Positions 31,258-40,026 of a stretch of DNA of 64,000 nt are shown here, one piece after another. The notes beneath the pieces were generated by a model. It ran no database searches and was not told the DNA's origin. It worked only from the letters and a program-made list of their open reading frames with translations. Both the position numbers and the translations under genes were made by a program. Position 1 is the first letter of the stretch, and each line of letters begins with the position of its first letter. The stretch is from Ruminococcus flavefaciens MA2007. GTDB lineage: Bacteria; Bacillota; Clostridia; Oscillospirales; Ruminococcaceae. The DNA lies in the NCBI RefSeq assembly GCF_000621845.1, contig NZ_KK211354.1:148733-212732 (forward strand). The letters are read 5' to 3'.

Positions 31258-33855
31258 TTAAGCGCCTTTTACAAGCAGCTTTCTCAGTGCAACGAGGTCG
31301 AAAATGTCAATATTTCCGTCGCCGTTTACGTCGCCCATATCAGGCGTTGTAAGCTTTCCTGCGCCGATGATGTACTTCTGGAGCATTACAAGGTCTGCAA
31401 CCTTTACTTCGCCGTCGCCGTTTACGTCGCCCATTACCTCAGCGCCCTTTGTGCCGTATACTGCAAGCTCCGCGATATTGCACAGGAACACATCGTCCTT
31501 GCTCAGCGGACTTGTGGGAGCTCCCGTAGGCACCTCATAGCGCACATAGCGGGCTTTCAGATTCTCGAACTCTTCGGTATAGTTCATTCTGTAAGCAGGC
31601 TTGTTTTCCACGGTATAAACCTTTGTCCAGCTCTGTCCGTCATTTGACACGCTTATGAATCCGTCTATCATGCGGTACTCATAGCCCTCACGAGGGCAGA
31701 AGCCGATATTGCCGATGCTGCAAACGCTGCCCAGATCGAGCTGTACGTAGCCGCCTTCAAGACCGTCGAAGTATGTGCTGAGGTCGCCGTCGTAAGCCTT
31801 TTCGTAGCTTACAGAAGCCGTATCCTTCCATGATTTGCTGCCCTCAGCGGCAACAGGTGTGAGTTTGTCGTACTTTGGCTTTGTGCTCTGTGAAGCTTTT
31901 GTTCCGTAGAGAGCTATCTCCGCGATGTTGGCGCAGTATGCGCTGTCTGGATTGTCGCTGTTCTGCGGAGCTCCTGTCGGCACTTCATACCTTATATAAC
32001 GAGCCTGCGTATCCCCTGAAAGTGCAGTCGCATAATGCATACCCGAAGATGGTTTGCTTTTCACGGTATAAAGTGTGGTCCAGTTTGTGCCGTCCGCAGA
32101 AGCCTTGAACATTCCGTCTGTCATGCGGTATTCGTAGCCGCCTCTCGGAGCGTAGCCTATAGCGGTAATGTCATAAAGCTCGCCTAAGTCTACCTGTAAC
32201 CAGCCGTCAGCGACACCGTCAAAGTAGGTGCCTGTGCTGCCGTCGAAAGCCTTGGCATAGCCTGTTGAAGCGTCGCTCTTCCATGAGTCGGAGCCGCTTA
32301 TCATGCCTGATGTGATGTCGATTTTATCGGTGAGAGTTGTTCCGCCCTTGACTCCGTCGATTATGAAAGTTGTAACGGAATTGCCTGCAAGGGAAGTCTT
32401 GAGGGCTCCGCCGCTGATGTCTATAGTACCTGCGTCAGCCCAGTTCTCGGAATTGCTTGTGCGTATCACCTTTGCGCTTGTACCGCACTGGCTGAACTGT
32501 GAAAGGTCATAGACCATATCCGACTTGCCCGATGAGGTATTATATGATACGATGACCAGCTGTCCGTTTTTCGCGTCAAAGGCAGCCAGTGTATTGCCCG
32601 AGGATTTCAGCATTGTCATACCTGGACGGATATATCTTGTGTACTGTCCGAAGCAGTAGTACTTCTTGGAGAGAACTATCTCGTTCTTGTCGTGGTCTGC
32701 AACGGCTGTGCCCCAGAAGCCCTTGGTCATATCAACCATGCCCGAGTCCTTTTTGCCGTTGTAGCCTGTTGAGCTAACGTGCTTGTCGATTACCTGCCAG
32801 AGTATCCACGCTGACGAATTAAGTCCGTTGCAGTCAGTGGTGATACGCTCCGAAAGCCAGAGTCCGGGAGCCATAGCACCTGCATTCTGACCTGCTGTGC
32901 CGTTGCCGTCCACCTCGCTCATCCAGAGATTCCTGCCTGCGTTAATGGCAGTATTTTTCAGCTGTGTACGCTGACTTCCGCCGTATGTATGTGTGTCGAT
33001 ACGTCCGATAAGAGCCTTTGTGGTATCGGACATCTTGTTCCAAGAGCTTATCTGAGTGTCGATGATAGACTCGTCGTTTGCGCTTATGATAATATCGTTG
33101 AGATTGCGTTTTTTCAGTGACTTTGCAAGCTCCTGATATATCTTGTCCATGGAAGCGCCCTGGTCGAAGTGACAGCCTTCCTGCTTAGCGCTGTAGGCGC
33201 CCCAGTAGTTGGTGTAGGGCTCGTTCATGGGAGTGATACTCTGAACGTGAATGCCCCAGTCGTTTTCGTAGTGGGCAGTTACTTCCGCGAGGTACTCCGC
33301 AAAATCTGTATATTTATCGTCGCGGAGATTATTCTTTCCCGAGTTCTTATTTCCTGAGCTGCAGCCGCTCTGCGTCATGTAGTAGGGCGGAGAGTTTGAG
33401 AACATCTCCACTATCATGTCGTCGCCTGCGGCTTCGATACATTTGCGGAGCACGTTACGCTGATTGGCGTCAGCGTTCCAGTCGTAGGTGACTGCGCCGT
33501 TGTTGTACTTGGTATAGCCAGGCATATTGGAGTCTGTACGTGTGATGTGGTCATGAGTAGGATCATCGCCTCCGCCTATATTGAAGCGAGCGATATTAAG
33601 GCGCAGACCGTTGTCGCCGTAGAAGGTGTCGGCGGCTTTCTGCGCGAGGGTGTCCGAATAGCCCACACGGTTCGCCCACCAGCACAGAGAGGTGCCCCAG
33701 CCCTCGAATTTACCGCCGTTTATGTCGTAAACGTCGTAAGGTGAAAGGCTGATGTTAGTTGCAGCACTCGCTTCAAATGCAGGCAGAGCAGAAGTCATAG
33801 ATGTCAGGACTGCGATTGCCGCAGCAGCCGAACATATCTTGCGTAAAATTTTCAT
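31258..33855 (-). CDS. Secreted dockerin-bearing GH30 glycoside hydrolase with two F5/8-type domains
   Basis: An 865-residue protein from the ATG at 33855 (AAGGAG eight bases upstream); the frame extends 52 codons further but without signal-peptide character. Residues 1-33 are a signal peptide. Residues about 35-520 are a GH30 beta/alpha barrel with side domain. Motifs are GWGTSLCWWANRVGY, NIGGGDDP, MNEPYTNYWGA (acid/base Glu212) and WMSEVDG (nucleophile Glu314), the pattern of endo-beta-1,6-galactanase-type enzymes. Two discoidin/CBM32-like domains follow (about 525-670 and 680-800; each has AFDG/AYDG, WLQVDLG or YVQLDLG, and RYIRYEVPTGAP). The end is a type-I dockerin with two calcium loops, GDVNGDGEVKVADLVMLQKY and GDVNGDGNIDIFDLVALRK. 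It is likely a cellulosome component acting on arabinogalactan or mucin-like galactans; the substrate is inferred. Confidence 0.92.
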   Translation of the reverse strand: MKILRKICSAAAAIAVLTSMTSALPAFEASAATNISLSPYDVYDINGGKFEGWGTSLCWWANRVGYSDTLAQKAADTFYGDNGLRLNIARFNIGGGDDPTHDHITRTDSNMPGYTKYNNGAVTYDWNADANQRNVLRKCIEAAGDDMIVEMFSNSPPYYMTQSGCSSGNKNSGKNNLRDDKYTDFAEYLAEVTAHYENDWGIHVQSITPMNEPYTNYWGAYSAKQEGCHFDQGASMDKIYQELAKSLKKRNLNDIIISANDESIIDTQISSWNKMSDTTKALIGRIDTHTYGGSQRTQLKNTAINAGRNLWMSEVDGNGTAGQNAGAMAPGLWLSERITTDCNGLNSSAWILWQVIDKHVSSTGYNGKKDSGMVDMTKGFWGTAVADHDKNEIVLSKKYYCFGQYTRYIRPGMTMLKSSGNTLAAFDAKNGQLVIVSYNTSSGKSDMVYDLSQFSQCGTSAKVIRTSNSENWADAGTIDISGGALKTSLAGNSVTTFIIDGVKGGTTLTDKIDITSGMISGSDSWKSDASTGYAKAFDGSTGTYFDGVADGWLQVDLGELYDITAIGYAPRGGYEYRMTDGMFKASADGTNWTTLYTVKSKPSSGMHYATALSGDTQARYIRYEVPTGAPQNSDNPDSAYCANIAEIALYGTKASQSTKPKYDKLTPVAAEGSKSWKDTASVSYEKAYDGDLSTYFDGLEGGYVQLDLGSVCSIGNIGFCPREGYEYRMIDGFISVSNDGQSWTKVYTVENKPAYRMNYTEEFENLKARYVRYEVPTGAPTSPLSKDDVFLCNIAELAVYGTKGAEVMGDVNGDGEVKVADLVMLQKYIIGAGKLTTPDMGDVNGDGNIDIFDLVALRKLLVKGA

Positions 33856-33909
33856 TTCCCAATTCTCCTTTATTTTAAATTTCCGTCCGCGGATACAAAT
33901 CCTATATAT

Positions 33910-33938
33910 ATTATACCGCAACATTTGGAAAAAGTAAA
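33910..33938 (-). promoter_or_regulatory. Probable promoter of the GH30 gene
   Basis: On the minus strand, TATAAT (33915-33910) stands 17 bp after TTTACT (33938-33933), a strong -10 with a weak -35. The leader is about 50 bases. The rest of the intergenic region up to 34160 is A/T-rich without a gene. Confidence 0.5.
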
Positions 33939-34161
33939 TAAAAAACCGCAATAATTGAGAATTATATGATATGATTTTTCTAATACAGCATAAATAATAT
34001 ATATTATGCACAATATGTTATGTCAATTATGACGCTCTCAGCCTATAGCATAGTTTGCTGCCGTGGCAGCTGTTCTATTTGGTTTTATGTTATAAGCAAG
34101 GTGCCTGTACTGCTTTTAGGCACTGAGATAAATTGATGATATAGTTTTTTTGCTGTGCTTG

Positions 34162-34190
34162 TTGCTATTTGGGGATTTATATGCTATAAT
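34162..34190 (+). promoter_or_regulatory. Promoter of the ABC transporter operon
   Basis: TTGCTA (34162-34167), a 17-bp spacer and TATAAT (34185-34190), with TGC before the -10 as extended element. The leader of about 170 bases contains the fold-back element at 34209-34316. Confidence 0.7.
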
Positions 34191-34208
34191 CAAAATTGCA
34201 GTGCCGTC

Positions 34209-34316
34209 GCCGTGCAGAGGCGGAGCGGAGCTCCGCCTGACGGTTTCGCACATTATAAAAAATGAAAACTTTGTATTCGGCAGCGAAACCGTCGGACGCA
34301 GGCGTCCCTGCACGGC
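34209..34316. repeat. Fold-back element in the ABC operon leader
   Basis: The outer arms GCCGTGCAG (34209-34217) and CTGCACGGC (34308-34316) and inner arms GACGGTTTCGC / GCGAAACCGTC are inverted. Each half carries its own small palindrome (GGCGGAGCGGAGCTCCGCC and GGACGCAGGCGTCC). In RNA this gives a long branched hairpin between the promoter and the ATPase gene. Confidence 0.75.
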
Positions 34317-34365
34317 TTCAATGCTGCTATACTGCAATAAATACAAGCTTTGAGAAAGGAAAACT

Positions 34366-35070
34366 ATGAGCGCTTACGTTGAGTTTAAGAATGTAAAAAA
34401 GACCTACAAGTCGGGCGAGGTAGAGGTCCACGCCCTTAACGACGTAAACTTTGAGATAAACAAGGGAGAGTTCTGCGTTATAGTGGGAGCTTCGGGTGCA
34501 GGAAAGACAACTATCCTCAATATACTTGGCGGAATGGACACGCTTACCTCGGGCAGCGTATTCCTTGATGGTACGGAGATATCAGCACTGAGCAAGAAGA
34601 AGCTCACTGCCTACAGGCGTTATGATGTGGGCTTTGTGTTCCAGTTCTACAATCTTGTCCAGAACCTGACTGCGCTTGAAAACGTGGAGCTTGCAGCTCA
34701 GATATGCCGCGAGCCCCTTGACGCCGCAAAGGTTCTTGAACAGGTGGGACTTTCCGAGCGTACCAAGAATTTCCCTGCACAGCTTTCGGGCGGCGAGCAG
34801 CAGCGAGTTGCAATAGCGCGAGCTCTCGCCAAGAATCCTAAGCTCCTGCTCTGCGATGAGCCAACAGGCGCTCTGGACTACGCTACAGGCAAGCAGGTAC
34901 TGAAGCTTTTGCAGGACACCTGCCGCAAAAACGGCATGACAGTCGTGGTCATCACCCACAATCAGGCACTTACGCCAATGGCTGACCGCATAATCACAGT
35001 CAGCAGCGGAACTATCTCAGGCGTGAAAATGAACGACAATATCGTAGATATTGCCGATATCGAGTGGTGA
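34366..35070 (+). CDS. ABC transporter ATP-binding protein (MacB/LolD type)
   Basis: A 234-residue nucleotide-binding subunit. It has Walker [10 protein letters not shown] (about residues 42-50), the Q-loop [18 protein letters not shown], signature [16 protein letters not shown] (about 142-157), Walker [13 protein letters not shown] and the H-loop VVITHNQ. The sequence around TALENVEL is typical of the MacB/LolD/FtsE-like class that drives mechanotransmission rather than substrate transport through the membrane. GAAAGGAAAA precedes the ATG. Its stop precedes the start of the large permease by 4 bases. Confidence 0.94.
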   Translation: MSAYVEFKNVKKTYKSGEVEVHALNDVNFEINKGEFCVIVGASGAGKTTILNILGGMDTLTSGSVFLDGTEISALSKKKLTAYRRYDVGFVFQFYNLVQNLTALENVELAAQICREPLDAAKVLEQVGLSERTKNFPAQLSGGEQQRVAIARALAKNPKLLLCDEPTGALDYATGKQVLKLLQDTCRKNGMTVVVITHNQALTPMADRIITVSSGTISGVKMNDNIVDIADIEW

Positions 35071-35074
35071 CGCT

Positions 35075-37804
35075 ATGGGTTCGGCAGTAAGAAAGAACGC
35101 TCTCCGAGAGATAAGGGGAACGTTTGGCAGATTCTTCGCAATAATGGCTATAATAGCTCTTGGAGTAGGCTTCTTTACGGGAGTAAGGATAGTTACTCCT
35201 GCTATGGTGAATACGGTAAACAAATTCCTTGATGAGAATCAGTTTTATGATTACAGGCTTCTCTCGTCCATTGGCTGGGAGGAAGAGGACGTTGAGGACT
35301 TCAAAAGCCGCCCCGAGGTTCGCTATGCTGAGGGCTCATATACCCTTGATATACTCACGGCTGGCTCACGGGAGTACGTTCTGAGAGCTCATTCACTTAC
35401 CGATAATCTCAATGGTATCCGCCTTACTGAGGGCAGACTTCCGCAGAATGAGAATGAGTGCGTTATCGAGAACGGCAAATTCAAGATCGGCGGGACAATC
35501 ACTCTTTCCGAGGATAACTCCGACAGCGTGAAAAACGCGCTGAAAAGCGACAAATTCACCATTGTCGGCTATGCGGATTCCTCAATGTACATCAATTTCG
35601 AGCGCGGAACGACTTCTGTCGGAAACGGCGAGATATCCGCATTTGTCTATCTTCCTAAAGAAGCTTTCGACCTTGACGTTTATACCGAGGTCTATGTGCG
35701 TTTTGCTCAGGATCTCGAGATATACTCCGACGAGTATGAGACATTTATGGAAGGCAGGGACAAGCAGTGGGAGGATTACTGCCGTGAACGTGCTGATCTG
35801 CGCTTCGACAGGCTTTACAGCGAAGCCGAGGACAAGCTCAGCGACGGCAGACATGAGCTTGAAAAGAACCGCGCAGACGGTCAGGAAAAGCTTGACAAGG
35901 CAAAGTCCGACCTTGACAGCGGCAAGGCTCAGCTGGATGAGCAGCTTGCACAGCTTGAGCAGATAAAGGACATAGCTCCCGACCAGTATTCCGCCGGCAT
36001 GGAGCAGTACAACGCCGCCTATGCCGATTACGAAAAGGGGCTTGCGGACTATGAGAGCTCCAAGGCTGACTTCGACAAGCAGATAGCCGACGCCGAAGCG
36101 GAGCTGAAAAAGGGCGAAAACGACCTGAGCTCACTGAAAAAGCCCGATATTTACGTCCTTGACAGAAATACCAACATCGGCTACGCCTGCTTTGAGAGCG
36201 ATTCCGAGATAGTCGCGCAGGTAGCCCGTGTTTTCCCCATATTTTTCATTCTGGTTGCAGCTCTGGTCTGCATGACCATAATGAGCCGCATGGTTGAGGA
36301 GCAGCGCACTCAGATAGGCGTTTTCAAGGCGCTGGGCTACTCCGAGGGCACTGTTATGGGCAAGTTCATATTCTATGCAGGACTTGCGGCTATAATTGGC
36401 TGTGTGCTGGGCTACAGCCTTGGCACCTACATCTTCCCGAAGATAATCTGGAAGACCTACACCCTCATGTACATTCAGCTGCCTATCGGCTACCTGTTCG
36501 ATAAACAGCTTGCCCTCATAGCTCTGGCAGTATCGCTGATATGCTCGGTGGGCGTGACATGGTTCAGCTGCCGAGTGGAGCTCTCCGAGACAGCGGCAAG
36601 CCTTATGAGACCAAAAGCACCAAAGGCAGGCAAGCGCGTACTTCTTGAATACGTGACACCTGTGTGGAAAAGGCTTAAATTCCTGCAAAAAGTCTCAATA
36701 CGAAACATTTTCCGCTACAAAAAGCGTCTGTTTATGATGATACTTGGTATCGGCGGCTGTACGGCTCTGCTGGTGACAGGCTTCGGACTAAAGGACTCTA
36801 TCGCAGGCTTTGCGGAAACTCAGTACAGCGAGATACAGGTCGCCGACGCATCGGCTAATCTCCGCAATGTAGGAGATGTTCTCCCCGAGGAGCTGACTAA
36901 CGTGCTCAATGAGAATACCGAGGACTACACTCTGCTTTATACGGGAGCATGGGATCTGCTCTACGGCAAAAAGGTCAAGAGCGTCACTGTAAATGCTGCG
37001 GATTCCTTTGATAGTATGGAGAAATACTTCGACCTCCACACGGTCAAGGGGGAGAAGCTGATTCCGCCTGCTGAGGGCGAGGCTATCGTCAGCCACAGTA
37101 TTGCGGAGCGCTACGGCATAAAAACGGGCAGTATGATGAAGCTCCGCGACGAGAATATGCGCGAGCTCAATGTAAAGGTCACGGGAGTTTTCGAGAATCA
37201 CGTATATAATGTGGTATTTCTCGGCAGGGAGACTATGGAAAAGCAGCTCGGCGAGTCCGTTCCCGTGAACTACGCTTTCCTCAACTTCAAGGAGGGGGCT
37301 GACACCTACAAAACCACGGCTGCACTGTCGAAAAACGGCAATATCACCGCAGTTATGGTCTTTGCCGACCTCAAGGAGCGTCTCAGCAAAATGATGAGCA
37401 GCCTTGACTACATCGTGCTTATAGTTATCGTCTGCGCCGCAGGTCTGGCATTTATCGTTCTGTACAGTCTTACCAATATAAATATAACAGAACGTGTCCG
37501 CGAGATAGCCACAATTAAAGTTCTGGGCTTTTTCAGGCATGAGACATCATCTTATGTGCTCCGCGAAAATCTGGCGCTCACCGCCTTTGGTACGATAGTA
37601 GGACTGGGCGTGGGAATACTGCTCCATGCCTTTGTAATGGCTCAGATACGGGTGGACTTAGTGGACTTCAGCGTCCGTATATTGCCGAAAAGCTTCCTTT
37701 TCAGCACCCTGCTCACATTCCTTTTCAACTTCATCGTTGACCTGTTCATGGTACTGAAATTGGAGCGCATCAACATGGCTGAATCACTTAAATCTATCGA
37801 GTAG
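35075..37804 (+). CDS. Large FtsX-family ABC permease with extracellular coiled coil
   Basis: About 909 residues from the ATG at 35075; a TTG at 35051 overlapping the ATPase stop is less likely. One transmembrane segment near residues 20-40 is followed by a large extracellular domain of about 340 residues. That domain ends in a charged coiled coil (about 235-350, with YSEAEDKLSDGRHELEKN and KLDKAKSDLDSGKAQLDEQ). Three segments (about 380-500) with SRMVEEQRTQIGVFKALGYS form the first FtsX core. After a soluble linker, another segment (FMMILGIGGCTALLVTGFG), a second extracellular domain and three final segments with ITERVREIATIKVLGF form the second FtsX core. Substrate unknown; related two-gene systems export lipids or peptides or sense antimicrobials. 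Confidence 0.85.
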   Translation: MGSAVRKNALREIRGTFGRFFAIMAIIALGVGFFTGVRIVTPAMVNTVNKFLDENQFYDYRLLSSIGWEEEDVEDFKSRPEVRYAEGSYTLDILTAGSREYVLRAHSLTDNLNGIRLTEGRLPQNENECVIENGKFKIGGTITLSEDNSDSVKNALKSDKFTIVGYADSSMYINFERGTTSVGNGEISAFVYLPKEAFDLDVYTEVYVRFAQDLEIYSDEYETFMEGRDKQWEDYCRERADLRFDRLYSEAEDKLSDGRHELEKNRADGQEKLDKAKSDLDSGKAQLDEQLAQLEQIKDIAPDQYSAGMEQYNAAYADYEKGLADYESSKADFDKQIADAEAELKKGENDLSSLKKPDIYVLDRNTNIGYACFESDSEIVAQVARVFPIFFILVAALVCMTIMSRMVEEQRTQIGVFKALGYSEGTVMGKFIFYAGLAAIIGCVLGYSLGTYIFPKIIWKTYTLMYIQLPIGYLFDKQLALIALAVSLICSVGVTWFSCRVELSETAASLMRPKAPKAGKRVLLEYVTPVWKRLKFLQKVSIRNIFRYKKRLFMMILGIGGCTALLVTGFGLKDSIAGFAETQYSEIQVADASANLRNVGDVLPEELTNVLNENTEDYTLLYTGAWDLLYGKKVKSVTVNAADSFDSMEKYFDLHTVKGEKLIPPAEGEAIVSHSIAERYGIKTGSMMKLRDENMRELNVKVTGVFENHVYNVVFLGRETMEKQLGESVPVNYAFLNFKEGADTYKTTAALSKNGNITAVMVFADLKERLSKMMSSLDYIVLIVIVCAAGLAFIVLYSLTNINITERVREIATIKVLGFFRHETSSYVLRENLALTAFGTIVGLGVGILLHAFVMAQIRVDLVDFSVRILPKSFLFSTLLTFLFNFIVDLFMVLKLERINMAESLKSIE

Positions 37805-37821
37805 CTTAAATGCAAGATTGA

Positions 37822-37857
37822 AAATCACACCTCATTCAAATTGAGGTGTGATTTTTT
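37822..37857 (+). terminator. Intrinsic terminator after the ABC permease
   Basis: AAATCACACCTCA (37822-37834) pairs with TGAGGTGTGATTT (37842-37854), followed by TTT. Confidence 0.92.
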
Positions 37858-37897
37858 GTGCAAGGTTCTGAATATACACAATAAATCATAGCGCTAA

Positions 37898-37926
37898 TTG
37901 ACATTTTGGTAGATTTGTGATATAAT
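37898..37926 (+). promoter_or_regulatory. Consensus promoter of the LRR gene
   Basis: TTGACA (37898-37903), a 17-bp spacer and TATAAT (37921-37926) with TGA before the -10: both hexamers match the consensus exactly. The leader contains GAGCC/GGGCTC and ATCGATGTTATCGAT palindromes before AAGGAG. Confidence 0.9.
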
Positions 37927-37988
37927 ATGGTTGAGCCAATATGGGGCTCTGGGGATTGTATCGATGTTATCGATAAGGAGAAAACTGA

Positions 37989-38447
37989 ATGAATTACAAG
38001 ATCAGAAGAGGCGTACTCAAAAGGTACAAAGACGAAAAAGGCGTTACCGAGATCTTTATTCCCGATAATGTCGGAATTATCGACGAGGGCGCTTTCAGTG
38101 GCTGTACGAACCTTGTAAGGATACTTGTACCCGAGACAGTGCAGGTCATTTCGGATACTGCGTTCAGCGGCTGTGAGAACCTCAGGTCTATCAATCTTCC
38201 TGAAAGCACTATCAGGCTTGGTTGGTACGCATTCCGTGGCTGTCATCATCTTGCTGATCTCACCATTCCCTCCACTTTACAGGAGATAGGTCAGCACGCC
38301 TTTGCAGGCTGCAGCGATCTTTCCACAGTAAAGGTCATTCACGATGACAGAGTGTATGAATTCGTGATAAATGGTGAGCTTGACAACAAAAAGTGGCAGC
38401 AGATAAGACACTCGTTAAGCCACGAAAACAAATCAATAGCTGTATAA
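37989..38447 (+). CDS. Small BspA-type leucine-rich-repeat protein
   Basis: A 152-residue protein with no signal peptide. It carries four repeats of about 23 residues of the LRR_5 (BspA) type, for example EGAFSGCTNLVRILVP, DTAFSGCENLRSINLP, WYAFRGCHHLADLTIP and QHAFAGCSDLSTVKV (about residues 32-115). The C-terminus is a short region with DRVYEFVINGELDNKKW. Related repeats are common on cell-surface proteins, but this one appears cytoplasmic, probably a protein-interaction module. It stands alone between its own consensus promoter and terminator; the partner is unknown. Confidence 0.82.
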   Translation: MNYKIRRGVLKRYKDEKGVTEIFIPDNVGIIDEGAFSGCTNLVRILVPETVQVISDTAFSGCENLRSINLPESTIRLGWYAFRGCHHLADLTIPSTLQEIGQHAFAGCSDLSTVKVIHDDRVYEFVINGELDNKKWQQIRHSLSHENKSIAV

Positions 38448-38452
38448 CTTAA

Positions 38453-38486
38453 CCCCCGTCCGTAATAATGGGCGGGGTGTTTTCTT
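38453..38486 (+). terminator. Intrinsic terminator after the LRR gene
   Basis: CCCCGTCC (38454-38461) pairs with GGGCGGGG (38470-38477), followed by TGTTTTCTT. Confidence 0.85.
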
Positions 38487-38495
38487 GCCATAGGA

Positions 38496-38524
38496 TTGAC
38501 AATTCTGTCAGCCTATGGTATTAT
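38496..38524 (+). promoter_or_regulatory. Sigma-A promoter of the ECF operon
   Basis: TTGACA (38496-38501), a 17-bp spacer and TATTAT (38519-38524). It gives basal transcription of the sigma/anti-sigma genes. Confidence 0.8.
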
Positions 38525-38557
38525 TTTTTCCGTAGGAAAAATTTTTTTTGAAATTTC

Positions 38558-38583
38558 TGTAACGTTTGTACGCGGACGGAGTC
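38558..38583 (+). promoter_or_regulatory. Possible autoregulatory ECF promoter
   Basis: TGTAAC (38558-38563), 16 bp, then AGTC (38580-38583). This resembles the TGAAAC-N16-CGTC pattern of Firmicute ECF sigma promoters and lies immediately before the ECF gene, where self-activation is common. Confidence 0.45.
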
Positions 38584-38607
38584 TTATAGTTGAAGGCGGT
38601 GAGAAGT

Positions 38608-39096
38608 TTGGACAAGATCGAAGAGCTCTATAACGATTATTTCCACGATGTATACCTGTATATACGGTCACTGTCCGCGGACGAACATCTCGCCGAGGAC
38701 ATCACACAGGAAACTTTTTTCAAGGCGATGAAGTCCGTTGACAGCTTCCGCGGAGACTGTGATATAAGGGTATGGCTGTGTCAGATAGCAAAGAATCTGC
38801 TGTTCACACACAGCAAAAAGAGCAAGCGGTTCACGGGAGAGGATATCCCCGAGACCGTTCCCGACAGTACAGTATCCGTAGAGGAAAGACTTGCTGATAC
38901 TCAGCAGACTATGGAGATACATAAAGTGCTCCATAAACTGAGTGAGCCATACAAGGAAGTCTTTACCCTGAGAGTTTTCGGGGAACTGAGCTTCCGTCAG
39001 ATAGGCGACATATTCGGCAAGACCGAGAGCTGGGCGCGAGTGTCCTTCCACCGTGCAAAGCTGAAGATAATAGAAGAACTGGAGGTACAGAAATGA
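38608..39096 (+). CDS. ECF-type RNA polymerase sigma factor
   Basis: About 162 residues if the TTG at 38608 is used (AGGCGGTGAG five bases upstream); alternatives are GTG 38599 and TTG 38590. Region 2 has LYNDYFHDVYLYIRSL, the acidic AEDITQETFFKAMKSVDSFRG and IRVWLCQIAKNLLFTH (about residues 4-70). Region 4 has LSEPYKEVFTLRVFGELSFRQIGDIFGKTESWARVSFHRAKLKI. Short regions 2 and 4 only, as in ECF factors. The stop overlaps the start of the zinc-finger anti-sigma gene, the classical arrangement. Confidence 0.93.
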   Translation: MDKIEELYNDYFHDVYLYIRSLSADEHLAEDITQETFFKAMKSVDSFRGDCDIRVWLCQIAKNLLFTHSKKSKRFTGEDIPETVPDSTVSVEERLADTQQTMEIHKVLHKLSEPYKEVFTLRVFGELSFRQIGDIFGKTESWARVSFHRAKLKIIEELEVQK

Positions 39097-39752
39097 GCAA
39101 GAATTGTGATATGATAAAGGACCTGTTGCCACTGTATGCCGACGATGTGTGCAGCGAGGAGAGCAGAAAAGCAGTCGAGGAGCACATCAAAGAGTGCGCA
39201 GAATGCAAGGGTGAGCTGGAAAAGCTCCGCAGGAGCGTCACTGTAAGCCCTAAAAACGACGCAGATGTGCTAAAGCGTATAAAGAGACGCCTGCGCATCG
39301 AGAAGCTTGTAGTGGGACTTATAAGTGTTCTGGCTATATGCGGAGCGTTGATAATAGGACTTGTGTATCTTATCAATTCCGACACGTCAATGGATATGGA
39401 AAAGTATGACATACTTAACAATGTTTCCGTGACAGAGCATGATAACGCAGTATGGCTCAATATAAAGGGCTCTGCTGTGGGATTTTTCAGAGTTCACCCC
39501 ACAATAAGCGATACTGATGGTAAACATTTACTATATGATGAGGATTTTGACAGAAATAAGAAAAACGGCTACGGTGTCACCCTTATGCAGCGTAAGATAG
39601 ACAGCTTTGCTATTTCTCGCCAAGGATCGCCGTTCGGCGTTGAGCAGAAGCTGTTTGATCTGGACGAAAAGGAAAGTATGACTAAGGTATTTTACTATGA
39701 TGACAAGAACAATAAAGAATATATCTTATGGGAGCGTGGTACAAATGACTGA
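39093..39752 (+). CDS. Zinc-finger anti-sigma factor, membrane-anchored
   Basis: A 219-residue protein. The N-terminus has the ZAS motif, with KDLLPLYADDVCSEESRKAVEEHIKECAECKGEL containing the HxxxCxxC zinc ligands (about residues 12-45), which clamp the ECF sigma in the cytoplasm. One transmembrane segment lies near residues 71-93, and an extracytoplasmic domain of about 125 residues follows. The start overlaps the sigma stop by 4 bases. A third gene begins inside its last codons. The signal sensed is unknown. Confidence 0.88.
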   Translation: MSKNCDMIKDLLPLYADDVCSEESRKAVEEHIKECAECKGELEKLRRSVTVSPKNDADVLKRIKRRLRIEKLVVGLISVLAICGALIIGLVYLINSDTSMDMEKYDILNNVSVTEHDNAVWLNIKGSAVGFFRVHPTISDTDGKHLLYDEDFDRNKKNGYGVTLMQRKIDSFAISRQGSPFGVEQKLFDLDEKESMTKVFYYDDKNNKEYILWERGTND

Positions 39753-40026
39753 GAGAAAATTCAATATACCGCTGATACTGCTTGCGGCAGCTTCATTTGC
39801 AATAGGCTTTTTCGGATTTGCTGTAGAGAGCATAGTCCTTGCTGTGGGAGTTATTATAGCTTCGGTAAAGCTTCGTGAGAAGTATCTCATAAAGATACCT
39901 GTGTCCATATGTATTATATCTATTGTTGCTTCGGGAGCTTTCCTTGCGCTTATGATATATCATTCAAGTCAGGGTATGTCTTCTTCAAGCTATTGGCTGA
40001 TAAAGCTTTTATTCGGCAGTCCGTAA
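39745..40026 (+). CDS. Small three-segment membrane protein
   Basis: About 93 residues from the ATG at 39745, which overlaps the end of the anti-sigma gene by 8 bases and is therefore translationally coupled. Three hydrophobic segments are visible (about residues 8-30, 31-48 and 53-75), separated by LREKYLIKIP-type basic turns, with a short SSQGMSSSSYW loop. I do not recognise a family. Being third in a sigma/anti-sigma operon it may influence anti-sigma stability or be an envelope target; this is inference only. Its stop lies at the edge of a fold-back repeat. Confidence 0.6.
   Translation: MTERKFNIPLILLAAASFAIGFFGFAVESIVLAVGVIIASVKLREKYLIKIPVSICIISIVASGAFLALMIYHSSQGMSSSSYWLIKLLFGSP

Noticed and set aside
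36788..37540. 250-codon minus-strand ORF inside the ABC permease
   Set aside because: Antisense to FtsX-like membrane domains; no ribosome-binding site or recognisable motif.
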